Assembly (NCBI GenBank): GCA_937125475.1
Contig: CAKZLL010000319.1
Span: forward strand, 1 to 33,447
Reading direction: 5' to 3'
From: an uncultured Saprospiraceae bacterium
Lineage (GTDB): Bacteria > Bacteroidota > Bacteroidia > Chitinophagales > Saprospiraceae
Length of the DNA: 33,447 nucleotides
How positions within the stretch are numbered: position 1 is the first letter of the stretch; every line of letters begins with the position of its first letter. The position numbers were made by a program, and so were the translations under genes. The notes beneath the pieces were generated by a model that saw only the letters and a list, made by a program, of their open reading frames with translations, did not search any database and was not told the origin of the DNA. This document shows, in pieces, positions 1 to 7,149 of the stretch.

Positions 1-451
1 TAAAGCCAGTTAAGAAACCAAAAATATAATAAACAATACTATAGCCTTTGGCAAATTCATTTTGTATTTGAAACTGTAAAAAAGCTAGAAAATAGATGAG
101 TAAAAAAAGAAGCGGTAATAAAGAATTATTGATACAATATTTAAAAAAAGGGCGATTGATTGAGGCTAAAAAAGGAAAGCGAAAACTATTCAAAATGTAA
201 GTCGTGATATTCCAAACCATCAGAAAACCACCAACCCCAAAACCCATAAATCCAAAACTCCAAAACGACACTTTTCCCATATATTCGGGATCTAAAAAAA
301 GATACATCACACCAAAACTTCGTCCGAACGAGCCTGTAATCAACAACATTACAAATACCCAAACACCCAATAACATCGTGTTTTTTTGTAAATGCATCAT
401 CATCAAACGGACAGGAAAGGAATAATAAAGTCGGTTGAATATCTGTTTCAT
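1..451 (-). CDS. multi-pass membrane protein, N-terminal part (possibly patatin-like phospholipase family)
   Basis: The minus strand is open from ATG at 451 to the left edge (150 codons, no stop), so only the N-terminal part is present. It begins MKQIFNRLYYSFPVRL. It then shows about four hydrophobic segments: near residues 28-42, 68-95 (including the motif MVWNITTYILNS), about 110-125 and near 140-150. From memory, this layout of a short basic start, helices and WNITTYIL resembles the membrane N-terminus of long Bacteroidota proteins that carry a patatin lipase domain further on. That domain would lie outside the window, so the call is tentative. The gene starts 15 bp after the SDR stop and is probably the last visible member of the engB operon. 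It could equally be another multi-pass inner-membrane protein. Confidence 0.6.
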   Translation of the reverse strand, partial: MKQIFNRLYYSFPVRLMMMHLQKNTMLLGVWVFVMLLITGSFGRSFGVMYLFLDPEYMGKVSFWSFGFMGFGVGGFLMVWNITTYILNSFRFPFLASINRPFFKYCINNSLLPLLFLLIYFLAFLQFQIQNEFAKGYSIVYYIFGFLTGF

Positions 452-466
452 TATGAAGTAGTTATG

Positions 467-1372
467 TTAAAAGTTCAACATTTTTTTTAATTCAGCATCA
501 ATACCTTTTGGTTGAAAATTAATCGCATTTTGCAATTTTTGAATACTTAAAGAAAGATCTTTTGGTCGCTTGGCATTCATGATTTTATCTTTTTGTAAAC
601 ATGGGATAATATTGGCGTTTTTGATTTGAAATACTTTTTCCATTTTAAATGCGAAATCAGCTCTCGAAAGTCGTTCACCTCCTCCCAAATGAAACAATTC
701 GCCTTTGATATTACTATTCAATAATTGAAATAAAATCGTTGCAGCTTCTTGCCCACTGGCAGGCGTTCGGATTTCATCCGTAAATACAAAAAGCGGTTCA
801 TTATTCTGCATTTTACCCAACCATTCACCAAAAAAATTAGCCGTTTTACCGTTAGCTTGACCATACATCAAAGGCATTCTCAAGATAATAATATTGGGAT
901 TAGCTTCGAAAGCGGCGTTTTCTGCGGCTAGTTTATGTTCCGCATAAATACTAATTGGATTTGGAATATCCGTTTCAGAATAAGGAGCATGATCGCCATC
1001 AAAGACTTGCGAACTTGATGTGAAAATCATTGGAATGCTATATTCTTTGGCTTTTTTGGCTAAATATTCTGTCCCTTTTACATTGATTTGATAAGATAAT
1101 TTAGGCGATTTTGCACAATGATTTGGGCTAGATAATGCCGCAGTATGAATAATTCCATCAAATTGAAAAGTATTAAATAACCGATCAATAGCTAATTTAT
1201 TTCTAATATCTAGACTTTGCCCTTGAATATCGGAATGAATATTAGTAGGATTGGTTAAATAAGTGCCAATAATATTCCAATTAGAGGCGTGTTCAGTTGG
1301 ATTATTTACGGTATAATGACCAATATTCCAACCCAAAAAACCTGATGCACCTGTTAATAATAATTGTTTCAT
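467..1372 (-). CDS. SDR-family NAD(P)-dependent reductase, RmlD-like
   Basis: A 301-residue extended short-chain dehydrogenase/reductase. The Rossmann glycine motif GASGFLG is at residues 8-14 and the catalytic Tyr-x3-Lys is Y143/K147, with the usual Ser/Thr-rich stretch before it (FTSSSQVF, 117-124). The text HTAALSSPNHC around residues 76-86 and QVFDGDHAPYSE resemble dTDP-4-dehydrorhamnose reductase (RmlD) and similar sugar-nucleotide reductases. The length is typical for the family. The substrate cannot be read from sequence: no rhamnose or O-antigen genes are nearby, so a true RmlD role is not supported. It lies 27 bp after the DUF434 gene and is probably co-transcribed with it. Confidence 0.85.
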   Translation of the reverse strand: MKQLLLTGASGFLGWNIGHYTVNNPTEHASNWNIIGTYLTNPTNIHSDIQGQSLDIRNKLAIDRLFNTFQFDGIIHTAALSSPNHCAKSPKLSYQINVKGTEYLAKKAKEYSIPMIFTSSSQVFDGDHAPYSETDIPNPISIYAEHKLAAENAAFEANPNIIILRMPLMYGQANGKTANFFGEWLGKMQNNEPLFVFTDEIRTPASGQEAATILFQLLNSNIKGELFHLGGGERLSRADFAFKMEKVFQIKNANIIPCLQKDKIMNAKRPKDLSLSIQKLQNAINFQPKGIDAELKKMLNF

Positions 1373-1399
1373 TGGCTGATATTCAGAAAAAATTATAAA

Positions 1400-2110
1400 T
1401 CAATCTGCTGCTACAATAAATTTCGGCTGCAAATGATGTTCAATTAAATAAGCACCAAAATTGAACCATTGTGCGCATTCATCTAAAATCCAAGCGTCAG
1501 AAGTGATGGCAATATGAGGGCTTTTTACTAATTCCATATCTGGATTATTGGATAAATGTACTTCCCATTCAAAATCGTGTTGAGTAGAAAGATCTAACAA
1601 CATACTTTTCATTCGACCGCTATTAGAAACGGGCGAATCGAAATACCAAATCACTTTTTTTACCCCTAAACCCTTTAATACATTTCCAGCCAAAATAATA
1701 GCTTCTTCTGTCTGACTGACCCGACGATACGAGCCATGAACGCTTGCCAAATCTCGATAATTCCCGTCTTGAGATTTAAAAATAAAAGCATCCGACAAAA
1801 TACTTTCTAGTAAAATTAACAAATTAAATCCATCAATCAAGACGGTTTGATCAGTGAGCTGCGTGGCGGTTTGTTCTTTGTCCTTTCGGATTTGAAGATT
1901 TTGCGTTGCCGCGCTCATTCTAGTCAGTGCTTTTTGTTGTCGGCTATTGAGGCGATATCTATTTCCAACCAATTCAGTAGCTGACTTTGAACCATAGCCC
2001 CGAGTAAGTAAAAAGGATAAATCCTTTACAGCTTCTTTAAAATTTAAGCTCCATTTTTTGCCAAATAATTTATCATCATTTGGATGTTTTCCTCGATTTT
2101 TTTGCGACAT
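1400..2110 (-). CDS. DUF434/DUF5616 domain protein, possible PIN/NYN-like nuclease
   Basis: A 236-residue protein of no known function. The N-terminal part (about 23-70: FKEAVKDLSFLLTRGYG, then ELVGNRYRLNSRQ) matches what I know of DUF434. The C-terminal part (about 88-230) matches the DUF5616 partner domain. The second domain opens with a beta-strand ending in an aspartate (VLIDGFNLLI, D93). It later has FDSPVSNSG (D158) and ITSDAWILDE (D205, D210). This spacing of acidic residues after hydrophobic strands is reminiscent of PIN/NYN ribonuclease folds; that is inference only. The gene follows the acyltransferase by 12 bp, so it is probably translated from the same message. There is no signal peptide, so it should be cytoplasmic. 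Confidence 0.85.
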   Translation of the reverse strand: MSQKNRGKHPNDDKLFGKKWSLNFKEAVKDLSFLLTRGYGSKSATELVGNRYRLNSRQQKALTRMSAATQNLQIRKDKEQTATQLTDQTVLIDGFNLLILLESILSDAFIFKSQDGNYRDLASVHGSYRRVSQTEEAIILAGNVLKGLGVKKVIWYFDSPVSNSGRMKSMLLDLSTQHDFEWEVHLSNNPDMELVKSPHIAITSDAWILDECAQWFNFGAYLIEHHLQPKFIVAAD

Positions 2111-2122
2111 ATTCTATTTATA

Positions 2123-3814
2123 TTATTGCCAATCTACCCGTTTTTCAATGCCATAACCCAACAAATGATTGTGATAATAGAGCAATAATCGCAAACTATG
2201 GGTTCGATAATATCCTTTCTTTTTATTATAAAAAAGCGGCTTTTGATCGTGCAAAATACCTAAGTTAGATAATCCGTTTTTGATTAAATTATCAAGATCA
2301 CCCGATACATTATCCGAAACTTTTAGCTCTCCTGTTTCACCAAATTCAAGGATTGTTTTTTGAACTTGTGCTAATAATTGATGAAAACGCTCTTTTTCAA
2401 AAATAACCGATTTGTAACTAATTCGGAGTAAGTTAAAAATATCTAAACCTTCATTCTCATGCTCAAGATATTTGAAAGCCGTGAATGCTAAAACATGGCT
2501 AGTCAGCACGACATTTTCTTTATATAATCGCTCGACAATTCGTTCTGAAACGATTTTAGTATATTCTGCTTCTCGTTGTAAATCTTGATTAATTTGACCT
2601 GTATGATCTACAAAATAATCTTTAGTATTAATCAGATTATTGTGTTTATCAAAACTTTTCCCTTCTTCATCCACAAAGTTCCCTAAAATATCGAACGGCT
2701 TCCCAAACGAAACAACAATCTCGGAACTTTGCCTGAAAAATTTCCAAATAAACTGAAAAACCTTAAATGGATTGCGAAACTCATCCTTAGAATAATACTG
2801 TTCTTTTCCTGTTTTTTTAAGATATTGTTCCATTAAACTCTTGGCTTCCAGTACAAAATGATAATCCAAAACAAGCGGAACAATATAGATTTTTTTATCG
2901 CTGCCCGATTCGTAATTTCGTCGTTGCGCCTCAACTGCCGTGCCTAGCAAGCCCATTTTTAACCGCTTTTCAATTTGCCCTGAGCGAGATCGTGTTCCGC
3001 CAGGAAAGAACAAACTATTTACGCCGCGTTCAATCGAAAGGCTAGAATATCCCTTTAAAGTCTCGATATAAATCGGACTTTTTTTGCGTCGATCAATGCG
3101 ATACGCACCCAATCTATTCATAAAATAAGAGACAAAACCAGAGTTAAACAAATTCAATCCAGCGCCATAAGAAAAGGCAGGTAAACCAACAAAATCCATC
3201 GTCAAACCAATCAAAATCGAATCGAGATTGCTAAAGTGAGTTGGCACTAAAACAACCGTACCTTTCTCAACTAAAGCCCGAACATGCTCTATTTCTCCCA
3301 CCGCTTGAATGCGTTCTTGAAGGCGATGGCGCATGCCCCAAATTTTGAAAAAATCTTTAGCGGAAGCTGCATTTAAGAGGCGAGTGAAGGCATTTGTCAA
3401 AAAACGACGCGCAAACCAATAGGTCTTGATATTAAAATTACCTGCAATTTCAGTGGCATACAATCGAATAATATCTTCTAAAATCTGTTCGTCACTTCTT
3501 TGAGAAGTTTTTTCATCCTTATCCAATGGGCGGCGCAACAAATCTTTTCTAACCTTTTTCCAGAATTTTTTATCACTTGTAGGATCAATTCGCCAAGGAT
3601 CTTCCTTCATTCGTTTGGTTTCCAAATACATCGTTCGCTCGATTTCTTCACTTAGCTGATCGCCCGTCATTGACGAAATCCGAGCTTTGGTAAAAGCAAC
3701 TAATTTTTCAATAAATGCTTCTTTATCTCGCGTTAACTGGACGATGGGCCAATCCTTTAAATCAGGAATGACAAAAGGATATTGCTCTTTTCTATATTTA
3801 GATTTTGACGGCAT
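2123..3814 (-). CDS. 1-acyl-glycerol-3-phosphate / glycerol-3-phosphate acyltransferase-like protein
   Basis: A 563-residue PlsB/PlsC-superfamily acyltransferase. The catalytic H-x4-D box is THFSNLDS (H193, D198). The glycerophosphate-binding block is FPGGTRSRSG at 270-279, preceded by the conserved NRLGAYRIDRR (about 233-243). It is much longer than PlsC (about 240 residues): there are about 180 residues before the catalytic box and about 280 after it. It is thus closer in size to PlsB-like enzymes. No clear transmembrane helix or signal peptide is seen, so it may be a peripheral membrane enzyme of phospholipid synthesis. It sits 27 bp downstream of engB. The substrate preference cannot be decided from the sequence. 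Confidence 0.88.
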   Translation of the reverse strand: MPSKSKYRKEQYPFVIPDLKDWPIVQLTRDKEAFIEKLVAFTKARISSMTGDQLSEEIERTMYLETKRMKEDPWRIDPTSDKKFWKKVRKDLLRRPLDKDEKTSQRSDEQILEDIIRLYATEIAGNFNIKTYWFARRFLTNAFTRLLNAASAKDFFKIWGMRHRLQERIQAVGEIEHVRALVEKGTVVLVPTHFSNLDSILIGLTMDFVGLPAFSYGAGLNLFNSGFVSYFMNRLGAYRIDRRKKSPIYIETLKGYSSLSIERGVNSLFFPGGTRSRSGQIEKRLKMGLLGTAVEAQRRNYESGSDKKIYIVPLVLDYHFVLEAKSLMEQYLKKTGKEQYYSKDEFRNPFKVFQFIWKFFRQSSEIVVSFGKPFDILGNFVDEEGKSFDKHNNLINTKDYFVDHTGQINQDLQREAEYTKIVSERIVERLYKENVVLTSHVLAFTAFKYLEHENEGLDIFNLLRISYKSVIFEKERFHQLLAQVQKTILEFGETGELKVSDNVSGDLDNLIKNGLSNLGILHDQKPLFYNKKKGYYRTHSLRLLLYYHNHLLGYGIEKRVDWQ

Positions 3815-3841
3815 ATTGGTTAGTTACGAACAGGAAATTAA

Positions 3842-4465
3842 TTACAAATTACGCTGAAATTCAAGATAATCTTCATTCAAAATATGAATGTATTCTAAGA
3901 CTTCTTCACGACCTATTTTTTTGGTAGCAGAGGTAATAAACTGTTTTGGTAAATCGGTCCAAGTTTTAAGCATTTCATCTTGAAAAAGCTTAATATTAGC
4001 ATGAACTTGCTCCATTTTGCGAGATTTATCTGCCTTCGTAAAGATAATTGAAAAAGGCACACGCATATCTCCCAAATCATTAATAAATTCAATATCTTTC
4101 TTTTGTGGTGGAATATTTGGGTCAACCAAAACAAAAGCACAAATCAATGAATCGCGATGTTTCAAGTAAGCTTGAATCATTTTTTGCCACTTACGTCGTT
4201 CGGTTTTTGAAATTTTAGCATAGCCATAACCAGGTAAATCAACGACATACCACGCGCCATTAATCATGTAATAATTCAAGGATTGCGTTTTCCCTGGTTT
4301 TCCAGAGGTACGCGCCAAACCCGTTCTGTCCAACAACATATTAATAAGTGAGGATTTCCCAACATTAGATCGACCAATAAAGGCATATTCTGGCTTATCG
4401 TCTTTCGGCGCAAGGGTGTGTTGAGGATAACTTCCTATATAATCAGCATATTTTATTTGCATCAT
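3842..4465 (-). CDS. engB: ribosome biogenesis GTP-binding protein YihA/YsxC (EngB)
   Basis: A 207-residue small GTPase with all the expected boxes. G1 is GRSNVGKS at 31-38, the G2 threonine lies in GKPGKTQS (about 60), G3 is DLPGYGYA from 76, G4 is TKAD at 143-146 and G5 is SAT at 179-181. The family is essential in many bacteria and helps assemble the 50S subunit. The start could be either of two adjacent ATG codons (MMQIK). It appears to be the first gene of a five-gene minus-strand run and is divergent from the EF-G gene, so two translation-related GTPases share one control region. Confidence 0.97.
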   Translation of the reverse strand: MMQIKYADYIGSYPQHTLAPKDDKPEYAFIGRSNVGKSSLINMLLDRTGLARTSGKPGKTQSLNYYMINGAWYVVDLPGYGYAKISKTERRKWQKMIQAYLKHRDSLICAFVLVDPNIPPQKKDIEFINDLGDMRVPFSIIFTKADKSRKMEQVHANIKLFQDEMLKTWTDLPKQFITSATKKIGREEVLEYIHILNEDYLEFQRNL

Positions 4466-4591
4466 TTTTTTATAAATTCAGTCGATTGAGTAAAATTTAT
4501 CGTATCAATTCTTTCTTTGACAATTTATCTTGTTAAACTTACATCTTGCTTTTATTTTAATTTTTAATAATAAAAGCAATCAAGTGTTCTG

Positions 4592-4599
4592 CAAATTTA
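4592..4599 (-). promoter_or_regulatory. possible -7 promoter box for the engB operon
   Basis: On the minus strand this reads TAAATTTG, a full match to the Bacteroidota -7 consensus TAnnTTTG. A TTTG lies only 14 bp upstream (4614-4617), shorter than the usual spacing of about 19, so the -33 element is weak. The predicted 5' UTR would be about 120 bases. Confidence 0.3.
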
Positions 4600-4772
4600 G
4601 TAAAACATTACTACAAAAAAGTAACATCGTTTTTTTGATAAAATTCCTTATTCAAAAAGTTAGTTTAAGTTTTCATAAAAAATAATTTAAAATGGAACTT
4701 TTTTTATAAAACTATCGTATTACAACCGTTCAAATCTTTTAACAGAAGATTTATTTACAAAAATCCTTATAC

Positions 4773-4869
4773 AATGAGACTTTTTATTACCAACATCTTC
4801 AAAGGAGCAACGACTCCCCTTATCTGTCACTTAGCTGCATAGGCTATTGTATTGATTCTTGGTCTCATT
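4773..4869 (+). ncRNA. candidate structured 5' leader of the EF-G gene
   Basis: The perfect 8-bp arms AATGAGAC (4773-4780) and GTCTCATT (4862-4869) would close a 97-nt element. Inside are two smaller stems: GGAG/CTCC at 4804-4807 and 4814-4817 with loop CAACGA, and TAGC/GCTA at 4832-4835 and 4843-4846. This forms a closing helix with two hairpins, a shape compatible with a riboswitch or attenuator. A 22-codon ORF (MRLFITNIF...HLAA, 4774-4842) also lies inside it and could be a leader peptide. I do not recognise a known RNA family. The element ends 137 bases before the EF-G start. The inner stems are short, so chance folding is possible. Confidence 0.3.
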
Positions 4870-4906
4870 ATTTCAATATTTTATTATTTGTTATTAATTA
4901 ATCATC

Positions 4907-4920
4907 GGACAATATTGTCC
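4907..4920. promoter_or_regulatory. perfect 14-bp palindrome, possible operator
   Basis: GGACAAT|ATTGTCC is a perfect inverted repeat with no spacer, 87 bp before the EF-G start codon. The form suits a dimeric regulator site. No regulator gene lies nearby to support the guess. Confidence 0.3.
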
Positions 4921-5006
4921 TAATGGATAATGAATCAACGAATCAATAACCAGTCGATAGCCACACAATTTTCAATATTATTTTTTGATCGTATCATTTT
5001 TTTATT

Positions 5007-7085
5007 ATGAAAATTAGAAATGTAGGCATTGCAGCACATAGTGACGCAGGTAAAACAACACTAACCGAGCGCATTCTTTATTTCTCAGGCAAAATTCACA
5101 AAATCGGGGAAACACATTCGGGCGATAGTCAAATGGATTCCAATAAACAAGAGAAGGCCAGAGGCATCACGATTTCATCAGCAGCAACGCAAATTGAATG
5201 GACTTGGCAAAATGAAGCCAACATAATTAACATCATTGACACACCAGGACACGTCGATTTCACGATTGAGGTCGAACGCGCCTTACGAGTTTTAGATGGT
5301 TTAGTGATGGTTTTTGATTCTGTTTCTGGCGTTGAACCGCAATCGGAAACGGTTTGGCAACAGGCGAATCGTTATAGCGTGCCGCGTATTGCTTTTGTCA
5401 ATAAAATGGATAAAAGTGGAGCGAATTTTGAACAAGTTGTATCGCAAATGAACGAGCAACTTCAAGCAAATGCCATTGCTTTACAATTGCCGATTGGTGA
5501 AGGAGATGATTTTGATGGTGTGATTGATTTGGTATGTTTGCAAGCGTTGGTTTGGGAAGGAAAAGCTGAACAACCAACTATTCAAGCTATTCCAGAAAGA
5601 TTACAAACATTAGCACAAGCAGCTAGAAATGAGTTGATTGAAACATTAGCAGAATATGATGATGAGTTGATTAATGCTTATTTTGAAGCACCCGAAACCA
5701 TTACTACAGCGATGTTAGAAAAGGTTATTCGAGAAGCAACTTTAGCGCGAGCAATTGTTCCTGTAATGATGGGCGCGGCTTATCGCAATAAAGGGGTTCA
5801 ACCGCTTTTAGATGCTATTGTTGCTTATTTGCCAAATCCTATTGATGCGAAAACGATTAGCGGTACGCATCCCGAAACGGAAGAACGAATTGAAATTCCT
5901 ATTGATATTAATGCGCCTTTTTCGGCATTGGTTTTCAAGGTGGTTTTGGATGAACGCAATCGCAGATTTGTTTTCATGCGTGTCTATACAGGACAACTGA
6001 AAGTGGGCGATGTAGTTTTGAATATGCGACTCGATGAGCAACAACGGATTAGCCATTTGTATCAAGTACATGCGAATAAACGAGAGCGCATCAAATATGT
6101 TCAAGCTGGGGATATTGTGGCGATTACAGGTGTGAAAAATTTGCGAACAGGCGATACGTTATCCGCTATTAATCAGCCGATTGTATTAGGAGATTTGCAT
6201 ATTCCTAAACCTGTTATTGGTGTGGCAATTGAAGTGAAACGTACGAAGGATTTAGACAAACTCGGTATTGCACTCCATCAATTGACGGAAGAAGATCCGA
6301 CGTTCAAGGTTGAATTTAATCATGAAACGGGGCAAACGATTATGCGAGGCATGGGCGAATTACATTTAGAAGTTTTGACGCAACGCCTCCAAGATGATTT
6401 TGATATTCCGTTGAATATTGGACAGCCAGAAGTAGCGTATCGAGAGGTTTTTACGCGGACGATTCGGCATCGGGAACGCTTGAAAAAATTTACAGGCGGA
6501 CCTGGTTTATTTGCCGAAATTGAAGTGGAAATTGGACCAGCAGATGAGGATTTTTTAGCAAGTGCTGCGTATTTGAAAGGGGAGAAACGCCTTCAATTTG
6601 TGGATGAAATTACTGGCGGTGTCATACCAAAAGAATATATTCCGAGTATTGAAAAGGGGTTTGTAGCCATGATGAATACTGGTATTTTGAAAGGTTATCC
6701 GATGCAACACCTCAAAGTTCGTTTACTTGATGGGAAAACGCACTCGAATGAGTCGAAGCCTTTAGCATTTGAGCTTGTCGCAAAAGAGGCATTCAAAAAT
6801 GCGGCTGTACTCGCTGCGCCACAAATACTAGAGCCTGTGATGTCGGTTCAAGTTACTACTCCAGAGGATTATTTGGGTAGTATTATTGGAGATATTCATC
6901 GTAGGCAAGGCATGGTTAACAATCAAACTACCGCGCACAATCGCATAACTGTTCATGCAGAAGTGCCTTTGGCAAATATGTTTGGTTATATTGCGCCGCT
7001 GCGTGGAATGAGCGCAGGACGTGCCGTTTTTAGTATGGTATTGAAAGGTTATGAACGAGTTAAGACTGGCGTTTTTGTTAGTTAA
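5007..7085 (+). CDS. translation elongation factor G (probably a second, divergent EF-G)
   Basis: A 692-residue EF-G with the full five-domain length (E. coli 704). G1 is AHSDAGKT (10-17) where the usual text is AHIDAGKT. The switch I region is MDSNKQEKARGITISSAAT (43-61) instead of the canonical MDWMEQEQERGITI. G3 is DTPGHVDF (78-85), G4 is NKMD (132-135), and GVEPQSETVW (108-117) is conserved. The C-terminal half has GGVIPKEYIPSIEKG and MFGYIAPLRGMSAGRA, typical of domains IV-V. In domain IV, GGPGLFAEIEVEI replaces the usual GGxGQYGDVxxEx. The gene stands alone, not in an rpsL-rpsG-fusA-tuf string. Together these suggest a paralogue beside a normal fusA elsewhere, which this window cannot show. 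It is not a tetracycline-protection protein by overall pattern. Confidence 0.9.
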   Translation: MKIRNVGIAAHSDAGKTTLTERILYFSGKIHKIGETHSGDSQMDSNKQEKARGITISSAATQIEWTWQNEANIINIIDTPGHVDFTIEVERALRVLDGLVMVFDSVSGVEPQSETVWQQANRYSVPRIAFVNKMDKSGANFEQVVSQMNEQLQANAIALQLPIGEGDDFDGVIDLVCLQALVWEGKAEQPTIQAIPERLQTLAQAARNELIETLAEYDDELINAYFEAPETITTAMLEKVIREATLARAIVPVMMGAAYRNKGVQPLLDAIVAYLPNPIDAKTISGTHPETEERIEIPIDINAPFSALVFKVVLDERNRRFVFMRVYTGQLKVGDVVLNMRLDEQQRISHLYQVHANKRERIKYVQAGDIVAITGVKNLRTGDTLSAINQPIVLGDLHIPKPVIGVAIEVKRTKDLDKLGIALHQLTEEDPTFKVEFNHETGQTIMRGMGELHLEVLTQRLQDDFDIPLNIGQPEVAYREVFTRTIRHRERLKKFTGGPGLFAEIEVEIGPADEDFLASAAYLKGEKRLQFVDEITGGVIPKEYIPSIEKGFVAMMNTGILKGYPMQHLKVRLLDGKTHSNESKPLAFELVAKEAFKNAAVLAAPQILEPVMSVQVTTPEDYLGSIIGDIHRRQGMVNNQTTAHNRITVHAEVPLANMFGYIAPLRGMSAGRAVFSMVLKGYERVKTGVFVS

Positions 7086-7111
7086 TTACTGATGTCCTGA
7101 TGTTATATGTG

Positions 7112-7133
7112 GGGCAAAGGCATGCCTTTGCCC
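7112..7133. repeat. 22-bp perfect palindrome, copy 1 of a pair flanking the ATPase gene
   Basis: GGGCAAAGGCA|TGCCTTTGCCC is a perfect, GC-rich palindrome in AT-rich DNA. It sits between the convergent 3' ends of the EF-G and ATPase genes and could stop transcription from both sides, although no clear T-run follows. The same core (GGGCAAAG...ATGCCTTTGCCCTAyGAATA) recurs at 8756-8786, so it is a dispersed element rather than a private terminator. Confidence 0.7.
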
Positions 7134-7149
7134 TACGAATATTTATATT

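Larger units (their letters stand above)
4466..5006. other. divergent intergenic region between engB and EF-G
   Basis: A 541-bp AT-rich gap with no convincing protein gene. It should contain promoters for both flanking genes. I can point to a possible minus-strand -7 box at 4592-4599, a candidate folded leader at 4773-4869 and a perfect 14-bp palindrome at 4907-4920. I found no good TAnnTTTG box on the plus strand. The gap is large for this gene-dense window, which supports a regulatory role. Confidence 0.6.

Noticed and set aside
749-931. Small plus-strand ORF opposite the SDR gene.
   Set aside because: It lies wholly within the well-supported minus-strand gene and has no recognisable domain.
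4774-4842. The short ORF ends LAA-stop (TTA GCT GCA TAG), as tmRNA tags do.
   Set aside because: No alanine-tRNA-like ends, CCA or G-U acceptor pair is present around it, so it is not ssrA.
5007-7085. Possible ribosomal protection protein (Tet(M)-like).
   Set aside because: The sequence follows EF-G through all domains, including GVEPQSETVW and GGVIPKEYIP, and lacks the features I know from Tet(M).
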